This document shows positions 44,101-52,859 of a stretch of 64,000 nucleotides of DNA, piece after piece. Each line of letters starts with the position of its first letter. Position 1 is the first letter of the stretch. The notes beneath the pieces are model-generated. The model did no database searches. It saw only the letters and a program-made list of their open reading frames with translations, and was not told the origin of the DNA. The DNA lies in contig NC_090980.1 of the NCBI RefSeq assembly GCF_040807025.1, positions 310,001-374,000 on the forward strand, in the 5' to 3' direction. This stretch comes from Struthio camelus. Its lineage: Eukaryota > Chordata > Aves > Struthioniformes > Struthionidae. Made by a program: the position numbers and the translations under genes.

Positions 44101-44200
44101 GGGCCCCCCACGGTGCCATGCCGGGGGCCACCGTGGGTCCCACACCCCCCGACACCGCCCCGTCCCCCGTACCTGCTGCCCACATGGCCGCGATCACCAT
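31794..44200 (-). CDS. POU2F2: POU2F2 (Oct-2): octamer-binding POU transcription factor (complete)
   Basis: Oct-2 binds ATGCAAAT and activates B-cell and neuronal genes in the nucleus. Sixteen coding exons join in frame (44173-44200, 41465-41530, 40904-40938, 40652-40708, 39589-39675, 38178-38408, 37937-38042, 37755-37846, 37475-37636, 36364-36505, 36112-36260, 35849-36025, 35353-35419, 35006-35177, 34810-34883, 31794-32107) to give about 652 residues. In order these are the conserved start with [12 protein letters not shown], a Gln-rich activation region with a poly-Ala tract (exon 6), the POU-specific domain (about 262-336), linker, homeodomain (about 363-422, [11 protein letters not shown]), a Ser/Thr/Pro tail and a C-terminal LATIQALASGG segment shared with Oct-1. 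All phases close. A CR1 element makes up most of the intron that splits the POU-specific domain. Confidence 0.96.
32260..32830. repeat. CTGCCCCATGGGTACCCC minisatellite
   Basis: Units of about 17-18 bp (CCCTGCCCCATGGGTACC and CCATAGCTTCCC variants), partly ordered into ~48-bp blocks, follow exon 16 in the last POU2F2 intron. Confidence 0.85.
33244..34505. repeat. 44-bp minisatellite, about 29 copies
   Basis: GATCCCAGCTCTC recurs at 33244, 33288 and then every 44 bp, followed by GCGCCAGCTCGCGGCTCTT. The array decays toward 34.5 kb. As 44 is not a multiple of three, every frame cycles through the array, giving long repeat ORFs on both strands that I do not treat as genes. It lies in the last POU2F2 intron. 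Confidence 0.92.
34810..34883 (-). CDS. POU2F2: POU2F2 exon 15
   Basis: Residues 524-548: [20 protein letters not shown] then LATIQ, homologous to the Oct-1/Oct-2 GSTMVGLSSGLSPALM segment. The acceptor is TTTGCTTTGCAG. Confidence 0.92.
35006..35177 (-). CDS. POU2F2: POU2F2 exon 14
   Basis: Residues 467-523: [29 protein letters not shown] and [13 protein letters not shown]. The last block is near-identical to human. The donor is GG|GTAAGT, phase 2. Confidence 0.92.
35353..35419 (-). CDS. POU2F2: POU2F2 exon 13
   Basis: Residues 445-466: [20 protein letters not shown] then TT. The [12 protein letters not shown] core matches human. Confidence 0.9.
35849..36025 (-). CDS. POU2F2: POU2F2 exon 12 (homeodomain recognition helix)
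   Basis: Residues 386-444: [40 protein letters not shown] and [24 protein letters not shown] is the third, DNA-contacting helix. Confidence 0.95.
36112..36260 (-). CDS. POU2F2: POU2F2 exon 11 (linker, homeodomain N-half)
   Basis: Residues 336-385: [40 protein letters not shown] and [10 protein letters not shown]. The linker and the basic arm RRRKKR are conserved. Confidence 0.95.
36364..36505 (-). CDS. POU2F2: POU2F2 exon 10 (POU-specific domain)
   Basis: Residues 289-335: [40 protein letters not shown] and EKWLNDA, identical in wording to mammalian Oct-2. Confidence 0.96.
36569..37376 (-). mobile_element. CR1 LINE fragment, 5'-truncated
   Basis: The minus strand reads as avian CR1. It carries the C-terminal part of the ORF2 reverse-transcriptase protein ([20 protein letters not shown], then [20 protein letters not shown] at 36993-37340, before the frame shifts), then the typical CR1 3' region ending in TTCTGTGATTCTGTG at 36569. 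It is about 810 bp of a roughly 4.5-kb element, lacks the 5' part and is inactive. It lies in sense orientation in the intron between POU2F2 exons 9 and 10. Clear divergence from the family sequence suggests an old copy. Confidence 0.93.
37475..37636 (-). CDS. POU2F2: POU2F2 exon 9 (POU-specific domain start)
   Basis: Residues 235-288: [40 protein letters not shown] and [14 protein letters not shown]. The POU-specific domain starts at EEPSDL. Confidence 0.95.
37755..37846 (-). CDS. POU2F2: POU2F2 exon 8
   Basis: Residues 204-234: [20 protein letters not shown] then [11 protein letters not shown], matching human [19 protein letters not shown]. Confidence 0.93.
37937..38042 (-). CDS. POU2F2: POU2F2 exon 7 (Gln-rich)
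   Basis: Residues 169-203: [20 protein letters not shown] then [15 protein letters not shown], part of the Gln-rich activation domain. Confidence 0.94.
38178..38408 (-). CDS. POU2F2: POU2F2 exon 6 (Gln-rich, poly-Ala)
   Basis: Residues 92-168: [29 protein letters not shown], a long Ala/Thr tract, a Pro/Gly segment and [10 protein letters not shown]. It is used as an optional exon in mammals as I recall. Phase 0 at both ends allows clean skipping. Confidence 0.9.
38450..39260. repeat. GGGACAGATTTGGGGACA repeat
   Basis: Units of about 10-20 bp fill most of the intron between POU2F2 exons 6 and 5. They are GGGACAGGCAGGGGACAG-like on the left and GGGGACAGATTTGGGG-like on the right. Confidence 0.8.
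39330..39570. repeat. AACGAGGGGCC(C/T)CGGCGTCC repeat, four copies
   Basis: AACGAGGGGCC followed by GGCGTCC and CCGTGTCCCC recurs four times with spacings of about 55-85 bp. Each copy includes a variant of the dispersed CCCAGGCGTCC motif. Confidence 0.75.
39589..39675 (-). CDS. POU2F2: POU2F2 exon 5
   Basis: Residues 63-91: [20 protein letters not shown] then [14 protein letters not shown] and [11 protein letters not shown] match human (IKAED, QLMLTGSQLAG). Confidence 0.93.
40020..40640. repeat. G-rich minisatellite, 52-54-bp unit
   Basis: TAGGGTGTGGGGCAGGTGG recurs at about 40215, 40269, 40321 and onward, nine or so copies, between POU2F2 exons 5 and 4. The dense G-runs on the coding-opposite strand suggest quadruplex potential. 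Confidence 0.85.
40652..40708 (-). CDS. POU2F2: POU2F2 exon 4
   Basis: Nineteen codons, [19 protein letters not shown], aligned with human NPQNKTSPFSVSPTGPSTK. The donor is AAG|GTAAGC. Confidence 0.88.
40904..40938 (-). CDS. POU2F2: POU2F2 exon 3 (35-nt microexon)
   Basis: With one base from exon 2 it encodes [12 protein letters not shown], identical to human Oct-2. The acceptor is GTTGCAG and the donor CAG|GTGAGA. Confidence 0.92.
40980..41440. repeat. CCCCTATGGGTC repeat
   Basis: Short units of 12-18 bp carrying CTATGGGTCCCC fill the intron between POU2F2 exons 3 and 2. Confidence 0.75.
41465..41530 (-). CDS. POU2F2: POU2F2 exon 2
   Basis: Encodes [20 protein letters not shown] then [14 protein letters not shown] is identical to human. 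The first base of the Glu codon comes from the upstream exon. Confidence 0.94.
41830..42480. repeat. GTGCAAGGGGCA / GTGCAAAGG repeat
   Basis: Units of about 15-25 bp with CGTGCAAAGGGGC or CGTGCAAGGGGC lie in POU2F2 intron 1. GTGCAA is the complement of the TTGCAC core seen elsewhere. Confidence 0.75.
42640..43420. repeat. Minisatellite, ~33-bp units in a ~199-bp higher-order repeat
   Basis: CCTGCAACACCCCTACCCAG-like units of about 33 bp repeat. A larger block starting AGGGGACACCTCCGACCTGC recurs at 42783 and 42982, giving a higher-order period of about 199 bp. In POU2F2 intron 1. Confidence 0.8.
43480..44110. repeat. CACAGCCCCATGGGGCCCAG minisatellite
   Basis: Units of about 40-60 bp built from AGCACCCCAC, ATGCCAGGGGCACC and CACAGCCCCATGGGG fill the rest of POU2F2 intron 1 up to exon 1. 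Confidence 0.75.
44173..44200 (-). CDS. POU2F2: POU2F2 exon 1 (start codon)
   Basis: ATG GTG ATC GCG GCC ATG TGG GCA GCA G is followed by donor GTACGG. Spliced to exon 2 it gives [20 protein letters not shown], position for position with human [20 protein letters not shown]. Equal length, phase 1 and similarity support this short exon. Confidence 0.82.
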
Positions 44201-44420
44201 AGCGGGGCCGGGGCTGCGGCACCCTGCGCCGGGTGCCCGGGGCGGGGGCCCCGCGCAACATGCGTGTGGGGCGGACCCACGGCGCCACCAGGAAGCAGCT
44301 GGGAGGAAACGCCGGGGCCAGCGGGCGCCGCACGTGGGCCGCCTCGGCGCGGCCGCCCCGCGCACGTGAGCGTGCGGCACCGCGTGCCCGCTCGCTCGCC
44401 CGCCCACCCGGCGCGTGGGA
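44201..44420 (-). promoter_or_regulatory. POU2F2: POU2F2 proximal 5'UTR / CpG-rich promoter candidate
   Basis: A CpG-dense stretch lies immediately upstream of the exon 1 start codon. No TATA or exact octamer is seen in it. It could instead hold a splice acceptor for an upstream non-coding exon. Confidence 0.4.
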
Positions 44421-44499
44421 GCCGTGCGAGGGGCAGCCCCGTGCATGCTGCCGGGCTGGCGCCACCATCTCGCACGCCCCTGACAAGCGTGTGAGCTCC

Positions 44500-45110
44500 G
44501 TGCATGCTCGGTGCATGTTCCTTGCACGCCTCCGGGGCAGCATTGTGCACTGTGGCCTTGCACGGCCCTGCCAGGCACGTGTGCCCTGTGCATGCTCGGT
44601 GCAGGCTCCTTGCACATCTCCAGGGCACCAACGCGCACTGTGGTCTTCCATGGCCCTGCCAGGCACGTGTGCCCTGTGCACACTTGGTGCATGCTTCTTG
44701 CACACCTCCAGGGCATCGGCGAGTGCCACAGCTTTGCATGGCCCTGCCAGCCACATGTGCCCTGTGCACTCCTTGCACGCCACCAGGGCTACTGAGCACA
44801 CCGTGGCCTTGCCCAGGCCTGCCAAGTGCCCACACCCTATGCCCACTTGGCACGTGTCCCCATGCACGCCTCCAAGGCACTGGGGCACACTGCAGCCTTG
44901 CACAGCCCTGCCAGGCACATGAGCCCCAATGCACGCTCACTGCGTGCCCTGTGCACGCCTCCAGGGCCCCAGTGCCCACCATGACCTTGCACACCTCTGC
45001 CAAGTGTGTGCACCCCAGCACACTTGGCGTGCACCCTATGCACGCTTCCAGGGCCCCTGCATGCTCCAGCACACTCGGTGCACGCTCAGGGCCAGGCACA
45101 CCGCGGGGCT
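44500..45110. repeat. 88-bp minisatellite with TTGCAC core
   Basis: CCAGGCACGTGTGCCCTG recurs at 44571 and 44659, period 88. Each unit also has CTTGCACGCCTCCAGGGC. About six or seven decaying copies. Confidence 0.8.
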
Positions 45111-45449
45111 GCCCCTGGCCAGGCTGAGCCGTCGCCGCAGCTCGCCAGAGGGCAGCAGGGCCCCGCGGCTCGCACGGCGCCTCGCACGGCCGCGCACGGG
45201 GCCTCGCGCGGCGCCAGCACAGCTGCAGCGAGGTGGCGGCTGGCGGGGCGACACGCCGCGGTGCGCAGAGACGCACGTCGCCCTGCGCACACCTGGCTGG
45301 GCCCACCGGGTGCTCGCCGGGCTGTGCCGCCATGGGAAGAGCCCCGGAAACGCCGGGCGGCCGCGCAGACAGACACCTGCAGGGCCGGAGCCGGGCCGGC
45401 CGCAGGGGCAGCCCGCAGCAGCCACCCCCGGACGGCACAGAGCGCACGA

Positions 45450-46060
45450 CGCAGCACGACTGTGCAACACGGCACCGCTGCAATGCTTGTGCACAGCACA
45501 GCACGATGGTGCACAGCACGGCACGGCTGTGCAATGCGGCACAGTGCTGCTGCATACAGCACAGCATGACTGTGCAACGCGGCACCGCTGCAATGGTCGT
45601 GCACAGCACAGCACGACAGTGCACAGCACGGCACAGCCATGCAATACGGCACAGCTGTGCAACACGGCATGATGGTGCAACATGGCACTGCATGGCTGCA
45701 CACAACACAGCACAACTGTGCACAGCGCAGCACAGCCGTGCAACACGGCACAGCATCACTGTTCATGATACAGCATAACTGTGCAACATGGCACCACTGC
45801 ACAGACAGGGCACAACACAGCACAGCTGTGCAACACACCGTGGTGTCGCTGCGCACACAGCAGACAGTACAGCACAGCCGTGCAACTTGGCATGGCATCG
45901 CTGCATGCAACACAGCACAACTGTACAACGTGGCACGGCACAGCACCACCACACACAGTACAGCATCACTGCATGCCACATGGCACAGCCGTGCAACACG
46001 GCATCGCTGCCCGGACAGTGCCCAGCACCGCACGGCCATGCACAGCGCCACGCAGCAGGG
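45450..46060. repeat. GTGCAACACGGCACAGC repeat
   Basis: Units of about 20-24 bp with CTGTGCAACACGGCAC and GTGCACAGCACAGCAC variants. Long minus-strand ORFs here are Cys/Val/Leu-rich repeat translations. Confidence 0.8.
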
Positions 46061-46254
46061 CTGCCCCGAGGCCGCACAACATAGAGCGGCCGTGCGCAGG
46101 CCGGTGGCACCGCGCCACCCAACCCCACACAGCCGTGCAGCGTGCGATGCAACCCCTGCACACGTAGGGCCACCGCCCAGCACACTCGTGTGCACAGCCC
46201 GGCCCGGCGGGGTGGGGGCTGCCGGGGGCGGCAGCGGCGGTGGGAAGCGCCGCG

Positions 46255-46330
46255 GCAGCTCCGGCTCATATTTCTCAGGCGATCGATGCTTTTGACTCCG
46301 AACAAGACAATAATCACCGCGCGCCGCGCG
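46255..46330. promoter_or_regulatory. Non-repetitive ATCGAT-containing island
   Basis: A short AT-richer, non-repeat segment (CATATTTCTCAGGCGATCGA and AGACAATAATCACCG) stands out between minisatellites. It is a candidate conserved regulatory element; conservation is untested. Confidence 0.3.
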
Positions 46331-47819
46331 GCCATCGACCGCCAGCGAGCGCCGGCTCCCGGGGGAACGGGGCTGCCCCGCGCTGCCGCACACCCCCCTG
46401 TGAGGGCACACGTGTGTGCGAGGCACACCGGGGCCCGTGCACCCACCCCAGGCCGCGGGGCTGGGGCAAGGAGAGCAGCGTGCGAGGGCTGGAGGGGGGA
46501 TACGTTTGCATGCTGGGCTGTCACACCTCGCACGCCACCCCCTTGCCCAATGCCCCTTGCACACTGCCCCTTGCACGCTGCCCTCAGGCGTCTGCAGCGG
46601 TGACGGGAAATGCACACGTGAGAAATGCACACGTGGGGGACGCGGTGCTGCACACGTCCCTGTAGCTCGCGTGTCCGCAGCCCGGCCATGCTGCAGCGCC
46701 TGTGAGCACCGGCGCGGGCAGGTCACGCGTGGCCCGAGCACGCGTGTCCTGTGCATGCCAGTGGCCTCCCCGTGCATGCCCGGGGGGGGCATGCGGACCC
46801 GCTCAGTGCCTGGCCCAGGAGCACGCGTGTGCAGGCGTGTTGCTCCGTGTGCCCGGCCCGTGCAATGCTGGGGGGGGCCATGCCTTTGTGTGGGGCGAGC
46901 ACGTCCCCCTTTGTGTCCCCTGTGTCACCGTCGCCGCCCCCCCCCCCCCGCGCGGGGGGAGGACGCGGGTTGTTCCTGACAATGGGAAATGGTTTCCGTG
47001 TCTCCGCATCGATCGATCGGGCGAGGGGGAAGGGGGAGGCGGTGGCAGGGGGGCGGCAGGGGGGCAGCAGGGGGGGCTGCTGGCTCCGCATGCCCCGGCC
47101 ACCCCCTGCTGCTGCTCGGGGAGGGGGGACACGGGGGGTCCCGGAGCCCCCAGCACCTGCCGGTGCTGGGGGGGCAGCAGCGGTCGCAGCGCTCGCTCAA
47201 GGTCACGCACAAAGGGCCCAGGCGTTCGGGCACCCGGCTCCCCCCTGCGCTGGCCTGGGGACCCTGCCGCCCTCGGAGCCAGCAGAGAGCCCAGGCGTCC
47301 TGCCCCCCCCCCAACCCCTGCTCCAGCCTAGCACCCTCCAGCCCCTCCCAGCGCTGGTCCGGCTCCCGGCCCCCCCTACCCCGCTCTGAGGGGGCCCAGG
47401 CGTCCGGCTCCCACCCCGCCCAACTCTCGCAGCCCCCCGCACCGGCCCAATTTGCCCGATTGCCCGAGCTGTCTGTCAGGCCGCAGCCGGGCCGGGCGCC
47501 CCGCTGGGGGCCATGAGCGGGGTCACCCCCCCCGGGGGTCCCCGGCTCCGGCCGTGGGAATGGGCTGGGCTGGGGCTGAGAACCAGCCAACTCGCTGCAC
47601 GCGCAGGGGCCAGGCCCAGCCCCCCTGAGGCAGCTGGGGGGGGGGGCGCATGGGGGGCAAATCCTGGCTCAGCGCTTGCTGTCCCTGCAGAGCTGCCGGT
47701 AATTAAAACCCCATTAAAGTTCATCAAGCGGCTCCGTTGCTGACCTCGCGCGGCGGAGCTGTGCGCCTGCTCTCCTGCCCCACGGCACCTGCTTGGGCAC
47801 TGGCCCCACACAGAACAGG

Positions 47820-48060
47820 GACCCCAAAACCCCCAGAACCTTCCCGCCCCCAATGTCTCTCCACCATGTCCCATCCCCATCCCGTTCCCATCCCATCCCC
47901 GTTACCACTCCTAGCCCCATGCCTATCCCACTCCCACCCCATCCCCATTCGCATCTCCATCCCTATTCCCACCCCATCCCAGCTCATTCCCATCCCCATT
48001 CCCACTCCCACCCCATCTCCATCCCGCCCCTCTCGGTCCCACCTGCCCCCATCGACCGGC
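47820..48060. repeat. CCCATCCCCATTCC simple-type repeat
   Basis: Pyrimidine-rich units of 6-12 bp. No gene signal. Confidence 0.7.
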
Positions 48061-48359
48061 CGCCACCACGATCCGGCCGTGGGGACCGAGCGTGCTGGGG
48101 CTGCCGCGGGTTCAGGGTTCGGGGTTCAGGGTCCGGGGCCGGGTCGGGCTCCCCCCTCCGGCTCTTACCACCACCCGCCACTGCCTCCCTGTGCGCTCCG
48201 GGGCGGCACCGGCACCGGTGCGGTGGGGGGGCAGGGGGAGGCCGGACACGGGGGTCGCATGGGGCCCCGGCGTGCCAGCCGTGCCCCTCTCCCCCCCCCA
48301 CCCTGGCCTGCAGGTGCTGCACGCAATGGTAGCAGGGGGGCTGCACCCAGACACTGGGG

Positions 48360-48790
48360 TGCCCCCTTCCCTGCTTTACACCCCCATTGCATCCCCACTG
48401 CACACCCCACTGCACACCCCCATTGCACACATAGCCCTTCCCATTGCACACCCAGTTATGTGCACAGCCCTTCCCATTGCACATCCCCATTGCACAACCC
48501 CATTGCATGCACAGCCTTTCCCATTGCACCCCCCCATTGCACCCCCATTGCACACCCCCATTGCACACCCAGTTACGTGCACAGCCCTTCCCATTGCACA
48601 TCTCCATTGCACCCTCCATTGCATGCACAGCCTTTCCCGTTGCACCCCCATTGCACAACCCCATTGCACCCCCTCTTTGCATGCACAGCCCCCCCATTGC
48701 ACACCCCACTGCACACCCACATTGCACACACAGCCCTCCCCATTGCACACCCAGTTGTGTGCACAGCTCTTCCCATTGCACACCCCCGTA
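48360..48790. repeat. CCCCATTGCACA repeat
   Basis: Units of 10-12 bp (CCCATTGCACAC) are interspersed with GCACAGCCCTTCCCATTGCA blocks. Almost every unit has TTGCAC. Confidence 0.85.
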
Positions 48791-48999
48791 GCACACCCCC
48801 GCGGCGCGCCGCCCCCCGCCGCAGCCTCGCCACGCCAGGCAGCAGCGACCCGGCCGGCCGTCGCGGCCCCCCCGGCCCGGGTGCCCCCCCAGCCCCAGCC
48901 GCCCAGACAAAAGCAATTATCCCGGGTGGAGGCGGCTGGGGGGGGTACCCCGGTACCGGGGCCACCGCCACAGCCCCCGACCCCACGATGCAACGTGAC

Positions 49000-49640
49000 C
49001 GCAGCAGTCCCCAGTGTGAGGACATGCTGGGACAGTGCCCCCCCCCCCCCCCAGCGCGGGGACATGCTCCGCCCTGGGACAGTCCCCACGGCAGGGACCC
49101 AGAGGGGCCAGGACTGTCCCCAGGGCAAGGACCCGCAGCAACCAGAACTGTCCCCAGCACGGGGACACAGCGCAACTGTGCTGGTCCCCAATGCAGGGAC
49201 ACAGTGTCACTGTGAGCGGCCTCAGCGCAGGGACCCAGTGCAACCGCAGTCAACCCCAATGCAGGGACCCAGTGCAACCGCAACCGTCCTCAGTGCAAGG
49301 GCCCGATGCAACCACAACCGTCCCCAACTCGGGGACAAGGCACAACCGTGACCATCCCCAATGCAGGGACCCAATGCAAAAGGCAACCATCCCCAGCGTG
49401 GGGACGCGATGCAACCATGACCATCCCTAACGCAGGGACCGGAGGCAACAACGATGGTCCTCAATGCAGGGACCCAATGCAACCGCGACTGTAACCAATG
49501 CAGGGACATGATGCAAACCGAGACCATCCCCAGGGCAGGGACCCAGCCCAGCTGTGACCTTCCCCAATGCAGGGACATGGTGCAACCAGGACCGTCCCCA
49601 GCACGGGGACCCAGCACGACCGCAAGGCTGGGGCGGCTCC
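49000..49640. repeat. CCAATGCAGGGACCCAGTGC minisatellite
   Basis: Units of about 30-36 bp carrying GTCCCCAATGCAGGGAC and GTGCAACC recur just downstream (minus strand) of the candidate Oct-2 alternative exon. Confidence 0.8.
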
Positions 49641-49848
49641 CAGGTCCCCTCCCTCTGCCCGGCGCCGCGACAGGGACAATAAAAAGCCATTGCAGGCAGC
49701 TCCAGCCGCCGCTCGGCTCTGGCCCCGCCGGTAGCACCACGGCTCGGCCGCCCCGGGGCCCGCGAGCACCCAAGGGACGAGGCCGGGGCGGGTCCGGCCC
49801 TGCCAGCGCCACATCCTGCCCCGGCCCCGCGCCACCGCGTCCACTCAC

Positions 49849-49901
49849 CTCTCAGGCAGAAGCGGCCGCTGTAAAACATTCACTCCAGGCCAGTCCAGAA
49901 C
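49849..49901 (-). CDS. POU2F2: Candidate alternative first coding exon of POU2F2
   Basis: A 53-nt minus-strand exon has a strong acceptor (a C/T-rich tract, then CTCTCCCTGCAG) and a strong donor (GAGAG|GTGAGT). It contains an ATG reading MFYSGRFCLR and ends in phase 1, exactly the phase required by POU2F2 exon 2. Splicing would give [20 protein letters not shown], replacing MVIAAMWAA. It could alternatively be an untranslated leader exon. It is non-repetitive within a repeat-filled region. Confidence 0.5.
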
Positions 49902-49929
49902 CTGCAGGGAGAGGAGAGGGGTCAGGGCA

Positions 49930-50420
49930 GTGCGGCCCGGCCTTGCACACTCGCCTGGCTTTGCACGCACAGCAGCACCCTTGCACGGATTTGCATGGGC
50001 AGTGGTACCTTTGCATGCTTGCATGGTCTCGCACAGCCTTGCACACTTGCATGGGCAGCAGCACCCTTGCACACTCACATGGGCTGGCATAGGCTGCAGC
50101 ACCTTTGCATGGGCTGGCCCAGCCTTGCACAGACAGTGGCGGCCTTGCACACTTGCACAGGCTTGCATGGGCAGCAGCGGCCTTGTAGGCTTGCATAGCC
50201 TTGCACGGGCAGCAATGGCCTTGCACAGCCTTTCATGGGCTTGCACAAGCAGCAGCACCCTTGCATGGGTTTGCACAGCCTTCCACAGCTTTGCACAGGC
50301 TTGCACGGGCAGCAGCGCCTTTGCATGGCCTTGCACAGGCAGTAGTGCCCTTGCACAGCCTTGCATGGCCTTACACAGGCAGCAGCACCCTTGCATAGGC
50401 TTGCACACTCGCACGCACTG
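49930..50420. repeat. CCTTGCACAGCCTTGCATGG repeat
   Basis: Units of about 25-33 bp with GGCAGCAGCACCCTTGCA and CCTTGCATGG. TTGCAC and TTGCAT cores dominate. Confidence 0.85.
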
Positions 50421-50599
50421 CATATTGCACGCCAGGCAGCCTCCAGGCAGGCTGCGCCGAGCTTGGCGTGCCCTGAGTCACCCAAGGCTCGCACTTGTGT
50501 GCAAACCCCCCACCCCAAGCTAGGAGAAGGCCCAGGTGTCCTGGTGCCCAGGCACCCCCGCCGCCCCCGGGGGGGGGGCCCGGCACATGCCGACTCTCC

Positions 50600-50765
50600 C
50601 CGGCGCTAATCAGAGGATGTCATCTGCGAAGTGAAGTCTTTGCTTAAAGAGATTTAGGGCAGGAATCAATAGGAAATTTAAAAATCAATGCGGTTAGTAT
50701 GAGAAAATCGATGCCTTTAATCGGGCTGCCGATGCGCAGTCACAACAATTAGAAGGGAGGGATGT
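50600..50765. promoter_or_regulatory. AT-richer non-repeat island with homeodomain-type motifs
   Basis: This unique segment contains CTAATCA, GAATCAATAG, AAATCAATGC, AAATCGATGC and TTTAATCGGG within about 150 bp of GC-rich, repetitive flanks. It looks like a conserved enhancer-type element of the POU2F2 5' region. That is an inference without alignment. Confidence 0.4.
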
Positions 50766-50849
50766 TCGACACGGCGCTACACGCCATTAGTGGCGGCGGT
50801 GCGGGGCCGTGCGCCGGGGGCCAGGGAATCCCCGCCGGGGGGGCACCGG

Positions 50850-51190
50850 CCCGCCCGGACGCCTGGGCCCCCGACCTCTGTGGGTCAGGGACTGCGGCGA
50901 GGCCCGGACGCCTGGGCCCTCTCGGCAGCTCTGGGACCGCAGCAGGTCAGAGCAGCAGGGCCCAGATGCCTGGGACCTCTCGGCAGCTCGAGGACCGTGG
51001 TGGGTGGGAGCAGTGGTGCCCGGATGCCTGGGCCCCTTTGGCAGCTTGGAGCAGCAGGGCCCGGATGCCTGGGCTCCCTCTGCATCTCTGGGACCGCAGC
51101 AGGTCAGAGCAGCAGGGCCCGGACACCTGGGCCCCCATAGCAGCTTGGAGCAGTGATGCCCGGATGATTGGGTCCCCTCTGCAGCTCCGG
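50850..51190. repeat. Tandem array of the GGACGCCTGGGCCC motif
   Basis: CCCGGACGCCTGGGCCC and variants recur six or seven times at spacings of about 45-60 bp, separated by GGCAGCTC and GACCGCAGCAGGTCAGAG segments. Confidence 0.8.
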
Positions 51191-51589
51191 TGGGAAAACG
51201 GGGGCGAAAGCGGGGAAAAGGAGGATGCGGGCAGCGGCGGGCGCGCGGGAGCCCCGCGGCGAAGCGCTGCCTCGCGGGAGCTCGATCAATGTGTCAGCGC
51301 TGGGGTCGCCGGGAATCCCCCAAAAATCAATGCGCCGGCGTCGGCGGCCCGGCACCACGCGCCACGCCGGCCGGGAGCTGACAGCGGCGCTAATCAGGCT
51401 GTCAATAACCCTGACCCCGGCACTTAACCTATCGATGGGCCAGGGGGGCCGGGGAGCCCCATCGGGTCGATCGGGGTGTTCGGAGGAGAGGGAATCCCCT
51501 GCCCCGGCGCGGAGCCGCCCGCCGCACGGGAATGGCGTGGGAACAGCGCGGCCGGGGAATGCCTCGGCACCCCGAACCCCAAACCAGCC

Positions 51590-52490
51590 CCGTCTGCCCC
51601 AGATACACCCGACAACAGCTGGAGGGACAGCTCAAACACACCCCAAATGCACCTGACAACAGCCGAGGGGATGCCCCAAATGCATCCGACAACAGCCGGG
51701 GTACAGCCTGGATACACTCTGAACGCACCCTTGCACAGCTGGTGGTACAGTCTGGATACATCCCAAATACATCTAACAACAGCCAGGGGTACAGGCCAAG
51801 CACACCCCAACCACAGCTGGGAGTGTAGCCTGGATACACTTCAAACACCCAGCAACAGCCAGACATACAGCCCAGATACACCCCCAAATGCACCCGACAA
51901 CACCTGGACACATCCCCAATCACACCCCAACTACAGCCACAGAAATACCCCAATACACCCCAACCACAGCCAGAGGTACAGGGAACATCCCACAGCTATG
52001 GCCTGGATACACACCAATCACACTCTGAGCACAACCGGAGGTACAGCCAAATGCACCTGACCACAACCGGAGGCACAGCCTGGATACATCCCAAATACAT
52101 CCTGACCACAGTCAGAAGTACAGGGAACACAGCATAGGTACAGCCTGGATACAGCCCAATCACAGCCTAAGCAGTCAGAGGTACAGCCCAGATATACCCC
52201 AACTGCACCCAAATACACCCGGCGGTGCAGTCTGAGTGCACCCCAATACACCTGGAGATGCAGCACAGATACACCTCAAATGCACCCAAATTCACCTGGG
52301 ATGCACAACCTGGATACACCCAAATACACCCAGAGACACAGCCCGATTGCACCCAAATATACTGGGAGGCGCAGCCCAGATATACCCCAAATGCACCCAA
52401 ACACACCCGGAAGCGCAGCCCGATTGCACCCAAATACACCTGGAGACGCAGCCTGGAAACAGCCCGACTGCACCTCAATACACCCGGAGG
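51590..52490. repeat. GGTACAGCCTGGATACACCC minisatellite
   Basis: Units of about 35-45 bp with ACAGCC, GGATACACCC and AAATGCACC(C/T)GA recur over 900 bp, becoming GGAGACGCAGCC-type at the right end. Confidence 0.8.
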
Positions 52491-52859
52491 CGCAGCCTGC
52501 TCCCCCCGCTCGCACCCGCCGCCACAGCCCTCCCCGCGCCATGCCCGCGCCCCCGTCGCACCTCGGCCTCCCGGGGCTGGGCCGGGCGCCCGCGGGCGAC
52601 GTGCAGCGCCCGGCGCCGCCCCTCCCGCGGCCCCGCACACGCGCCCGCCACGCGCACCCACCCGCCGCTGACGCCGGCCCATAAATATGGATTCGCCGCT
52701 GCCCTGGAAAAGGTCACGGCGGGGGGAGGGGGCGGCAGCCGGCTGGGGCCTCCGGCGCTGCCGGCGCGAGCGCGGCGGCGGCGGCGACCGGCCAAGGGAC
52801 ACGGCAGCCGCGGGAGAGGCGCCGGCGCGCGCGGAGCTGCATGGTGCAGGCTGCCAGCA

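Noticed and set aside
45086-46792. 568-codon minus-strand ORF, Cys/Val/Leu-rich
   Set aside because: Direct translation of the GTGCAACACGGCAC repeat; other frames are open too.
52675-52695. SRF CArG box or TATA at CCATAAATATGG
   Set aside because: The A/T core is eight rather than six bases, and no start site or exon is associated.
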